DNA of 64,000 bases. It comes from Dipteris shenzhenensis (Eukaryota; Polypodiophyta; Polypodiopsida; Gleicheniales). This document shows, one piece after another, positions 55,201-64,000 of this stretch. Within the stretch, counting starts at the first letter, position 1. Each line of letters begins with the position of its first letter. The stretch lies in the NCBI GenBank assembly GCA_047967505.1, contig CM106540.1. One strand, given 5' to 3'. The notes under the pieces are model-generated. The model searched no databases and had not been told where the DNA came from. It saw only the letters and a program-made list of their open reading frames with translations. The translations under genes were made by a program, and so were the position numbers.

Positions 55201-55740
55201 TGTTACCACATATTCCCTGGTATATGCCGTGTAGGCTAGATTAGGAAAGCTAGTGCTGTTAGTACTAGTCCTATCTAGGGTTAGTATACTTAGGATATTT
55301 AGTCCTAGGTTGGCCACACGTGGCCACACGTGTACTTTCATTCTTATCCATTCTTGCAAGTACACTTGAGCTTTCTCCTTCCATTGCAGGCCACTCTACA
55401 ATGGTATCAGAGCCTAGTTTGCTTGATCCTTGTGGTTCCCTTGTGAGAACATTTACTACCCCCTTGCTTCACTGTTACCACATATTCCCTGGTATATGCC
55501 GTGTAGGCTAGATTAGGAAAGCTAGTGCTGTTAGTACTAGTCCTATCTATACTTAGGATATTTAGTCCTAGGTTGGCCACACGTGGCCACACGTGTACTT
55601 TCATTCTTATCCATTCTTGCAAGTACACTTGAGCTTTCTCCTTCCATTGCAGGCCACTCTACAATGGTATCAGAGCCTAGTTTGCTTGATCCTTGTGGTT
55701 CCCTTGTGAGAACATTTACTACCCCCTTGCTTCAGCTGCC
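55201..55740 (+). repeat. Copia K duplicated 5' LTR, primer site and leader
   Basis: LTR copies at 55201-55400 (200 bp) and 55473-55663 (191 bp) both start TGTTACCACATATTCC and end CCACTCTACA. Each is followed by TGGTATCAGAGC (55402 and 55665) and the same 60-70 leader bases. The second LTR lacks about 9-13 bases near AGGGTTAG. Confidence 0.9.
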
Positions 55741-56159
55741 CTAATCTCCCTTCAGCAAGTCCACCTAAAGCTCTAGAGCATCAACTTGGCTTGGGAGCAG
55801 TCCATACAGTAGGCACTGCCATTCCCGTCAGACGGTTGTGACTAGCTCTAGCTTCAGCTCGCACTTTACGTTGCCACTTCCTGTTGCATTACAACGCCTT
55901 TCAGCTCATTTGCAGTCGCAATAGCTGCAGTCCTTTTTCAATCAGCTCTAGTTGACTCATAGCTTTAGAGTTAGTTTCTTCTAGTCACTTGTGACAAGCA
56001 GATCTGTTTACCCCTTTAGCGCTGACCTTCAGCGCATAGCTCAGGAACTGAGCGTTGCTTTTTCTGGGGATTGGTTGCTGGCTAAGTCGTCATACATCCA
56101 TACCCACCAGGAACTTGCCCATACGGCATCTATGATATTGAGGTTGGTGGCCATGGGTA
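55741..56159 (+). mobile_element. Copia K leader (left of copia L)
   Basis: Non-coding leader of copia K. It ends at CCATGGGTA, where copia L inserted with TSD GGGTA. K resumes at 62057. Confidence 0.75.
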
Positions 56160-56423
56160 TGTAAGATTTGGGGGGGAGAGAGAGCAAGAGAGTGAGCTGA
56201 GAGCTGAAAGCTTGAAAGCTTAGTTGCAATGAAGAGTGTGAGAGTACAATTGAAAGAGTGAGAGATAAGGTTTTGTGCTAGTGACAAAACCTTAGTAGTC
56301 ACTAACCATAGTTAGTGAACTAACTGCGGTTAGGGGGAAAAACCTCTTAAAGAGGGAAAAGTACCCCTAACTAGCTTATTAAATTACATTGGTCACTGCT
56401 GAATTATATCTATAATTCTAACA
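56160..56423 (-). repeat. 3' LTR of copia L
   Basis: Plus ends TGTAAGATTTGGGGG and TATAATTCTAACA. It contains CACTAACCATAGTTAGTG and CTAACTGCGGTTAG dyads. Confidence 0.92.
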
Positions 56424-56458
56424 CCCCCCTGCAGTGCCAATGCCATGTACAAGGCTGA

Positions 56459-57229
56459 TCAATCACCAAATGGACATAAGTTGAGGGCACTGCGAAATGC
56501 CTCAAACTTTTCACGTGGTAATGCTTTGGTGAAAATATCTGCAACGTTGTCATGTGTGGACACAAAGATCATACTGATCTCTCCTGCATGCAACTTCTCT
56601 CTGACGTAGTGATAGTGAACCTCAATGTGCTTCGTGCGAGCATGAAACACTTGATTCTTTGTCACTGCAATGGCACTCTGACTATTAGTGAGAATTGGAG
56701 AAGGACCCTCCAATGACAGATGAAGATCAGCAAATAGACGTCGCAGCCAGACACATTCAACTGTTGCTGTGAAATAACAAGCCAAAAGACTTCGTGCCCT
56801 GCAAATAACGGAAGATGCGCTTAACTGCCTGCCAATGCATAGTTTTTGGGCTGTGCATACACATGCTCACCTGAGATACTGCAAACTCAATATCAGGTCT
56901 AGTGTTGTAGAGATATATGAGGCATCCAACAGCCTGACTGTAAAGTGTGGCATCAACTAATTCTCCTGCATCATGCATTGTGAGTTTCAGCCCCGGCTCC
57001 ATGGATGGGCTTACAATCATGCATGTTAAATTTGTCCAAGAGTTTCTGCACATATTTGGACTGAGACATAACAGTGCCATGTCTCTCTTGAGAGAACTGG
57101 ATCCCCAAATAAAAGTGAAGCAGTCAGGTCTTCTGCAAATCAGCTTTGAAATCTGCAATATTATCTTCATTGGACCCTGTGAGCTGTAAGTCATCGACAT
57201 AAAGAAGGATGACTAAAATTTCCCCCCCC
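56459..57229 (-). pseudogene. Copia L RT end and RNase H, internally deleted
   Basis: After the poly-C frameshift the RT continues VDDLQLTGSNEDNIADFKADLQ (catalytic YVDD at the break), LLHFYLGIQFSQERHG and SQSKYVQKLLDKFNM. VDATLYSQAVGCLIYLYNTRPD follows, reaching GTKSFGLLF near 56770. There the sequence jumps to TATVECVWLRRLFADL, losing about 250 bases that carry the RNase H motifs YSDSDW..SSCEAEY. The end (HIEVHYHYVREKL; DIFTKALPREKFEAF) is intact. Pol from this copy could not have RNase H activity. Confidence 0.87.
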
Positions 57230-60034
57230 ATCCATCTTGATGTAGAGGGTGCTCTCAATAGGACTATTGTGCAGCCCCTTGCTGGTCAAAAAGGCATGAA
57301 TCTTGGCATACCATGCATGAGGGGCCTGTTTCAGCCCATACAAAGCTTTGTTTAGCTTGCATACCTGAAGTGCATTTGCTGTAATTTCAAAGCCTGGAGG
57401 TTGTTTGACATAAACCTCTTCCAACAAGTCTCCATTTAAGAAGGCTGTTTTTATGTCCAACTGAGGAACATTCCACTCAAAATGTGCAGCCATTGCAATA
57501 ACAGATCGGATGGTGGTCATCTGGGATGTAGGAGCAAAAGTCTCCTCATAATCTATGCCCTTTTTCTGAGCATAGCCTTTAGCAACCAGCCTTGCCTTGT
57601 ATCTGTCAATGGAGCCATCTAGCTTCCGTTTCACCTTGAAAACCCATCGTGTGCCGATGGCATGTTTACGTGGTGGCAAGTCTACAACATCCCAAGTCTG
57701 ATTTTTCTTAATGGACTGCAACTCATCGTGCATGGCATTCATCCAATGCACATTGTCCTTTGCTTCTTCGAATGTTGCAGGCTCCTCCTCATCGAGAAGA
57801 GTACGTGCATATGCTGATTCCACTGAATTAGCACCTTCCATGTGCCTTGCTGCACTGCGAGTCCTGCCAGGTAATGGAGCATCAATCTTACTTTCCCTGA
57901 GAGTTTGTAACAGCCAGTTCGGGACTGTTTTTGCTGCATGTATGTCTGCAATTTCTTGCTGAACCACTTGTTCCACTGCCTGTGGAGGTGGCAAGACATC
58001 TTGTGGCTGAACTGCAGCATTGGGAGGTGGCTGTAAATTCTGATTTGCATCAGAAATATCAGCAGGGGAACCCAAGGCAATGGGTAGCAACCCCTCAAAA
58101 ACATCCTTTGAAGAAGAAGGCATATGAAATTCAGCCTGAGTGTGAGCTGAATTTTCTGCAAATATCACATCTCTATTGACAATGATCTTGCGTGTAGCAA
58201 GATTGTAGAGACGGTGCCCCTTGCTTTCTGCACTGTACCCAACAAATATGCACTTAATTGCCTTATCTGACAACTTATGCCGAAATTCAGCATACGCAAG
58301 GCATCCAAAGACTTGGAAATGATCCACTGAAGGCTTTCTCCCATTCCAGACCTCATAGGGAGTTTTTGTTTTCGAAGCCTTAGTGGGAGCCCGATTTAAG
58401 ATGTAGTTGGCACACATCAGACCTTCAAGCTAGAATTTGTGAGGCATGTGTTTGCTTGTCAGCATACATCGGTCCATCTCCATAAGAGTTCTATTTTTCC
58501 TCTCAGCTTTGCCATTTTGTTGAGGGGTCAGCCTCACCGTGAGCTGATGCACAATACCCTTGCCTTTCAGAAAAGCATCAAAATCTGCAGACAAGTATTC
58601 CCCACCTCTATCTGTGCGCAATGTCTGTATCTTGAGTCCAGTTTCATTTTCAACCATGGCTGAAAAGTGTTTTAACACCATGAACACTTCTAATTTGCGC
58701 TTTAGCCCAAAGACCCAAGTGAAATTGGAGTAATCATCAATAAAAGTAACAAAGTAGAGATGACCACCCAATGATGGAGTCCTCATGGGACCACAAACAT
58801 CACTGTGTATAAGCTGTAATTTGCGGACAGCTTTAATTGAACCATCCTTATTGAAGGGGAATCTATGCATCTTGCCTAAAATGCACCCTTCACAAGCATG
58901 TGGAGGAGGTATCTCAAGAGGTGGCAATGCATCAACCATAGAGTGCTTCTGAAGTGTCATCAAGCTGTTGTAATGCATGTGGCCATATTGGGCATGGCAT
59001 AATTTTGCATTCTGCATGGCAGCAGTAGGAGTAGAAACTACAAGAGCATGGGCTGCTCTTTTCTCAAAAAGATCAAGCTGAAAAAGCCCCTGCAGCAGAG
59101 TACCAGATAATCTCAAGGCATAATCATTTTCCCTGTCTCGAACAGCACATTTGTCATCCTCAAAGATGACCTGAAATCCAGCCCTGTTAAGAGTGGACAC
59201 TGAAAGGAGATTTTTGGTGATACCAGGCACATACAAGACATTTGAAAGTTTGAAAACTGAGCCATGAATGGCGGTAAGCTCAACTTCTCCTGTGCCACGT
59301 ATTGAATATGACGAGTTGTTGGCACAAGTGACTTTCTTACCAACGGGAGGTGGATGCAAGGAAGTAAAGAGACACTTCCTAGAAGTGATATGCTTGGAGG
59401 CACCGCTGTCAAAATACCAAGTATTCAGTGTTTCATTGACACTGAAAGCTGATGCATCCGTAGAGGGGTCATAACTGCAAGTCAAAAAGACATATGTATC
59501 ATCATTACAAGTGGCTGTACTATCCCGAGCATCTGGAGCAGCCAGCCTAGAATCTGAAATGCAAGATAAAAAGGCATAATCCTGTCCAACAAAGTTGGCT
59601 GCAGCATCCCCACTGTCAGATGCATGAGGACCTGAATCTGAAACAGCCATACCGGAGCTGTTTTTCTTCTCTTTTGCAAGCCTTTTCCTGCATTCTGCAA
59701 TGTGATGACCTGGCTTTTTGCAGTAATGACAAAAACACTTCTTCTTGGGCTTACTTGCATCATTTTTAGCCTTTTGTGAAGGCTGTCCTGACCCACTGGA
59801 AGGCTGATTTACCGATGTCTTTGCCTGTCCCTTTGTTTTTGACTTGAACTTCGAGAGCATAGCTTGTTCACCTGCACGTGAAGGCAAGTTTTTCCTGGTT
59901 TGCTCTTCCTGAAGTAGAAGTCCTATCAACTCATGAAAAGTGAGAGGATTTGCACCCCCCCTCAATGATAAGTTCAGCGAGGTATGAAAGCTGAGATAAG
60001 ACTCAGGAAGAGAATTCAGAGTGGTGATAATCAT
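57230..60034 (-). pseudogene. Copia L Gag end, protease, integrase, RT start
   Basis: One frame runs 935 residues with a single stop near 58430. It contains Gag LNSLPESYLSFHTSLNLSL and LLLQEEQTRKN, a CCHC knuckle CHYCKKPGHHIAEC, and the protease WYFDSGASKHITS (intact DSGA). The integrase finger LCHAQYGHMHYN ... CEGCILGK and core FIDDYSNFTWVF, TDRGGEYLSADF, TPQQNGKAERKN follow. After the stop come NYILNRAPTKA, VFGCLAYAEFR, CIFVGYSAESKGHRL and NRDVIFAEN. RT begins with WVFKVKRKLDGSIDRYKARL, YEETFAPTSQM, QLDIKTAFLNGDLLEE. The poly-C frameshift near 57230 ends it just before YVDD. This is the best-preserved polyprotein in the window. Confidence 0.92.
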
Positions 60035-60583
60035 CTCTGAATCAAGAATAATCTCATTCTATGTTCAATAATTGCTCTCTGAGATCCTGTAGCTTTGTGA
60101 GGTGGACTCACATGGAGTCACCCTCTTCCATATGTGTATTACTTAACTCTCTTTTCAAAAACGATACCCTTGCATCATTCCGGGCTGCATACATGCTTTC
60201 TAAGATATCCCACGCTGCCTTTGAGGTCTTACACGATCGGATATGTGGAATGATAAATCTTTTCACTGAAAGAGAGATGCATGACAAAGCTAAGGCATCC
60301 TGTGAATCCCATCTCTTCTGATCTGGAGTAGTGGCTATAGCTGCACCAACAACTTGTTTTGTAGCTGCACCCTGTGCACGACCTCTTCCACCTCCTTGCT
60401 GGGGAGGGGTATTAGGTGCCATACCTGCTGGTCGGATCTCACCCCCATTCACATAATCCCATAAATCGCGAGAAATCAGAATATTGCGTACCATAAAACT
60501 CCAGAGGGAGTAGTTGGTACCATCCAACTTGTCTTCCTGTGAAAGACCACCGAATTGGAAATCATTCTAATTTTGCTGGGCCA
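60035..60583 (-). pseudogene. Copia L Gag, N-terminal part
   Basis: The probable start at 60583 (MAQQN) is followed at once by a stop, then LDGTNYSLWSFMVRNILIS, LWDYVNGGEIRPAG, SLSVKRFIIPHIRSCKTSKAAWDIL, RVSFLKRELSNTHMEEGDSM. A frameshift near 60105 leads to VHLTKLQDLREQLL. This is the standard copia Gag N-terminal domain; the two lesions stop translation. Confidence 0.82.
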
Positions 60584-60639
60584 TATCTAGGAAAGAGATT
60601 TGAGCAGATACAAGACTGAATTCCCTTACTGGGAATGAA

Positions 60640-61720
60640 ATGCAGAACTCCCAAAAAACACAGCCAAGCACTGGCTGTAAATGCAACTCAGATTTCTGCA
60701 CTTGCACTGTTAGAAATCTGTCCAAGCATCAAAAAACTCTCCAGAATCTGCCAAAAGTGCTGCAAAACACTTAAAGAAAGGTAGTATGAACTGAAATCTC
60801 CAAAATTGCTCTCCCAACACAAAAGCCCCAAAATAGGCCCGAAATTGCAACCAGAAAGGGGCAAATTGATCAAAAGCCCCAAATGTTGCAAGAATTGCGC
60901 TCTGTCTACAAAAGCCCCAAATTTCATTGCAAAATTGTAGTGCAATCACAAAATCCCCAAATTTCTTTAAGAAATTGTACTGCAAAACTGAAAGCCCCAA
61001 ATTTCGAGCTTGAAATTGCAACCAGAAAGGGGCAAATTTACTAAAAGCCCCAAATTTGCAATTTTTGAACAAAAGCCTCACATTTCAGACCAAATCTGCA
61101 GATTTGTCTGCAATGTTTGCTTCAAGTGCAGCCCCAAATTTCTTCAACACCTACAAATTGACCCTTGCAAAGAATCCTTTGTTGAAAAAGACCCTGCAAA
61201 GAAAACAACTGATGTAGGAGAATCTATGTACGGGCCTGCTGGTACGGTTGTACGGATGACATCGCTTACAACTGTACGATTGTACGATCAAGCTGTACGG
61301 ATGAGCGCCCTGCTGTGTATGGACGACCTTGTACGGCAACTGTGCGGACTGGCTGCAGGAACTGTACGTTGTACGGGAGTTCCTTACAGAGCAGCTGTAC
61401 GGTGAATTGATTGCAAGTGCGACTAGTACGACGAATTGATTGCAGGTGCAAGCAAGTACAGCACGTACGGTAGGTACGAAATGATGCAGGGTACGACAGG
61501 TACCGGTATGTACGTATGGCGCTGATGCAGGATGTACGGCGACGGTAGGCTGTACGACAACGGCAGATCGTACGGTCGACGATGTACGGACAGGATTGGC
61601 GCTACAGTTGTACGGTCGTGCGAAGCAGCTTCGACTGGCTATACGGAACTGACGAAGAAATGGTACGTATGGCGATCACACGTGCGGTACGGTCGACGAT
61701 CACGATCAGTACGGACAGCA
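60640..61720 (-). repeat. Copia L leader: GCCCCAAAT repeats and GTAC-rich part
   Basis: 60760-61140 repeats words like GCCCCAAATTTG and AAAAGCCCC at loose spacing. 61205-61720 is crowded with GTAC (for example GTACGGTTGTACGGATG). Both halves mirror, in the opposite orientation, the two halves of the copia F leader. Frames that cross it are not protein-like. Confidence 0.75.
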
Positions 61721-61774
61721 CAGATGGAGCAGGGAGATGTTGGGCTGGAGTTGGAGGCAGAAAGCAAGAGCTGA

Positions 61775-61785
61775 CTCTGATACCA
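61775..61785 (-). other. Primer-binding site of copia L
   Basis: CTCTGATACCA on plus (complement of TGGTATCAGAG), two bases from the 5' LTR. Confidence 0.88.
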
Positions 61786-61787
61786 AA

Positions 61788-62051
61788 TGTAAGATTTGGG
61801 GGAGAGAGATAGCAAGAGAGTGAGTTGAGAGCTGAAAGCTTGAAAGCTTAGTTGCAATGAAGAGTGTGAGAATACAACTGAAAGAGTGAGAGATAAGGTT
61901 TTGTCCTAGTGACAAAACCTCAGTAGTCACTGACCATAGTTAGTGAACTAACTGCGGTTAGGGGGAAAAACCTCTTAAAGAGGGAAAAGTGCCCCTAACT
62001 AGCTTATTAAATTACATTGGTCACTGCTGAATTATATCTATAATTCTAACA
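61788..62051 (-). repeat. 5' LTR of copia L
   Basis: 264 bp, partner of 56160-56423; followed by TSD GGGTA at 62052-62056. Confidence 0.92.
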
Positions 62052-62056
62052 GGGTA

Positions 62057-62555
62057 ACCCCAACCATTATACTTTGATCAGCTTGTCACATAACTTTTGT
62101 AGGAGGAGCAGAGCCGTGCAAACCGGGTTGCCTCCATGCATGCAGATCAGGCCTTTGCTGCTGACCACAAAGGTAAAGGCAAGGGACGCAAGAAGTTCAG
62201 CACGTCCAAGGCTAATCCTTGTACCTCATCTCCTTCTAGCTAGGGTGATGGGAAGAAGAAAAAGAGATACAATTATTATAGGAAGCCTGGACATTGCATT
62301 TTAGAATGTGGAAAGCGCATTGCTTCAGTGAAGAAGCAACATCAAGGACTTGAAGTTTTAGATGCTTCTATTGCAGGTGAGCATAGCCATGAGGAAGCTA
62401 ATATTGCTCTTGAGGATTAGGCATTTGTTGTCACATGCCATTATGATCCTTCCAAGCATGATGCAACTTTTATGTGTGGTTGGTTTTATGTCAGATTGGT
62501 TGCACTTTTCAAAGCACATTTGTGAGGGATGCTTGTTGGCACATTCTTCTTACCC
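62057..62555 (+). pseudogene. Copia K Gag end and integrase finger (right of copia L)
   Basis: With frame changes this reads FDQLVT.LL.EEQSRANRVASMHADQAF and GKGKGRKKFST. The zinc knuckle is degraded (YNYYRKPGHCILEC, first two Cys changed to Tyr or lost). A protease relic CGWFYV follows, then HICEGCLLA, the CEGCLLGK part of the integrase finger. The Gag N-terminus and most of protease are deleted. It resembles copia F Gag. Copia H inserts at 62556. Confidence 0.75.
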
Positions 62556-62783
62556 TATAGGCTAGGGCAAGCAATGGAAGCTCAAGAAATGAGGGAATGA
62601 AGACGAAAACGCAAGAGAGAGCCAATATAACAAAACCCTAGGGCAAAGCACCCTAACTGGACTAAGTGTTCTAAGTGGTACATGTACTAACTATCCCAAT
62701 TGACCTACTGACTGTAACTAGGCCTACAAGGCACATACCAAGGAATGAGTGGCACCTCTGGATAGCCCATAGAATGGCCTACA
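62556..62783 (-). repeat. 3' LTR of copia H
   Basis: 228 bp; read minus it starts TGTAGGCCATTCTATGG right after a purine run (CATGGAGGAGGGTT). It aligns with the copia G LTR; the outer end reads TATAGGCTAGGG, with the expected TG mutated. Confidence 0.75.
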
Positions 62784-62934
62784 AACCCTCCTCCATGGTA
62801 TGGGCTGAAGTATCCTGGACACATGTTAGAATACCTGAATATCTAATGTCATGGTTGCACATGTTCATCTTGTAGGGATATAGCAACCTATGACTGTACA
62901 TAGTACAACAAATCAAATCACAAAAGGTACTAAG

Positions 62935-64000
62935 TTAAAGCTTGCCGGAAAGCTTCAAACTTAGGTTGAGGAAGAGCCTTCGTAAAAAGATCTGCCAAGT
63001 TGTCTTCAGTGGGAACATAAGACAACTGAATCTCACCTCTGCTGATAATCTCTCTGACATAGTGATAGTGAGTCTCAATATGCTTTGTGCGGGCATGGAA
63101 AACTGGATTCTGTGTAATAGCCAGAGCAACTCCGACTATCAGTGAAGATGACGGGAGGAGCTATTTGACATGCATGAAGATCTGCAAGTAACTTCCGGAG
63201 CCACACACACTCCACTGTAGCTGTAAAAGGTGCTCTGTACTCAGCCTCATAGATAGAAGTAGCAACTGTAGTCTTCTTCTTGTTGAACCAAGAGATGCAT
63301 GAAGTACCAAGCATGAAACAATTGCCACTATGTGACACACGGGTGTCCGAACAACCAGCTCAATCACTATCAGTGAATTCATGCATAACAAGTGAAGAAT
63401 CAGCCTCATAAATGAGGCCCAAATGTTGAGTGTCTTTGAGATACCTAAAGACCCGCTTCACGGCGTGCCAATGGTGTGTAGAGGGGCTGTGCATATATCT
63501 GCTCAACTGTGAGACAGCATACTAAAGATCAGGTCTGGTATGGCATAAATAAATTAAACAACCAATTGCCTGCTGGTAAAGGGTGACATCACATGCACCA
63601 CTTCCATCCTCAGATGAGAAGTGAAAACCAGGCTCTAATGGTGTGGATACTGGCTTGCAATCCTCAAACTGAAAACGTTGCAAAAGCTGTCCAATGTACT
63701 TGGATTGTGACATCAAAATACCCCCCTCACTGCTAGCAAATTGAATGCCCAGATAGTAATGCAAAAGACCAAGATCAGACATAGCAAACGTCTTTTGGAA
63801 GTCAAGCTTAATAGCTGCAATTTGCTCAGCATGTGTCCCAGTCACAAGCATGTCATCCGCATAGAGTACTAAAATGAGCCAATCTGTTCCACTGTTGTGG
63901 ATGTAAAGAGTAGCCTCAGTAGGGTTGTTCCGAAAACCAAGTGTAAGCAAATGAGCATTTGTCTTGGAATACCAAGCGGGGGGTGCCTGCTTCAATTCAT
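62935..64000 (-). pseudogene. Copia H RT and RNase H, runs off the window
   Basis: From the right edge: LKQAPPAWYSKTNAHLLTLGF, the catalytic YADDMLVTG, MSDLGLLHYYLGIQFA, SQSKYIGQLLQRFQFEDCKP and CDVTLYQQAIGCLIYLCHTR (63522-63995). After a stop near 63525, RNase H pieces follow: VSHSGNCFMLGTSCISW, a lost SS-EAEYRA in SIYEAEYRAPFTATVECVW, and a frame break before KLLADLHACQ. The C-terminal part at 62935-63129 is shifted (SERLSAEVRF). The 5' two thirds lie beyond 64000. Closest relative is G. Confidence 0.83.

Larger units (their letters stand above)
56160..62051 (-). mobile_element. Copia L, full length with TSD
   Basis: LTRs at 56160-56423 and 61788-62051 (264 bp each, about eight differences by eye); exact TSD GGGTA at 56155-56159 and 62052-62056. 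Primer complement CTCTGATACCA is at 61775-61785; purine run GCAGGGGGG beside the 3' LTR. Length is 5.9 kb with Gag, protease, integrase, RT and RNase H in copia order. It inserted in copia K. M and J are relatives. Defects: two Gag frame problems, one stop near 58430, a poly-C frameshift near 57230, and a deletion in RNase H. Confidence 0.93.

Overview
This is a stretch of plant nuclear genome made almost entirely of decayed, nested retrotransposons, with one host gene visible. The host gene is a SNX2-type sorting nexin. Two exons of its C-terminal BAR coiled-coil domain lie on the plus strand (8668-8928 and 24696-24782), both phase 0 with GT-AG borders. They are split by a 15.8 kb intron full of transposons. 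No later exon was found, so the next intron probably runs through the remaining 39 kb. Plant SNX2 similarity, copia elements primed by initiator Met-tRNA, a chromodomain gypsy element, a CACTA element with a DUF4216 tail, and very long TE-filled introns all point to a land plant with a large genome. A fern or other non-flowering plant is my guess; the window does not prove it.

Layout. 1-7940: LTR-like sequence, gypsy gag and LINE scraps, a pair of 195-bp direct repeats, and a decayed copia (A). 7941-8928: host intron and exon. 8929-24695 (intron): LTR-like S2, LINE 5' part, gypsy O, gypsy N with a complete gag-only element (B, TSD actag) inside it, a kinase pseudogene fragment, a CACTA 3' end, copia M, LINE 3' part, then a pyrimidine microsatellite before the next exon. 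25310-49050: a deep nest. Copia G is split by copia F (TSD ggaag). F is split by chromovirus gypsy E (long LTRs at 30605-31547 and 46881-47855). E holds copia D (TSD gtgct), a solo LTR, and a rearranged gypsy Q that carries gag-only element C. 49050-53596: poorly classified sequence, a large LTR-like block, and the 5' LTR and gag start of copia I. 53597-64000: copia J, a duplicated-LTR copia K interrupted by copia L (TSD gggta) and by the 3' end of copia H, which runs off the window.

No element appears fully autonomous; every gag-pol I read carries stops, frameshifts or deletions. L and D are the best preserved. I see no tRNA, rRNA, CRISPR or operon-like system, and nothing I would call a new protein system. 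The most unusual signals are non-coding: arrays of short dyads with changing arms but constant spacing in LTRs, GTAC-saturated leaders in two copia families, independent terminal LTR/PBS duplications in three elements, and a short hairpin whose stems covary between two unrelated loci.
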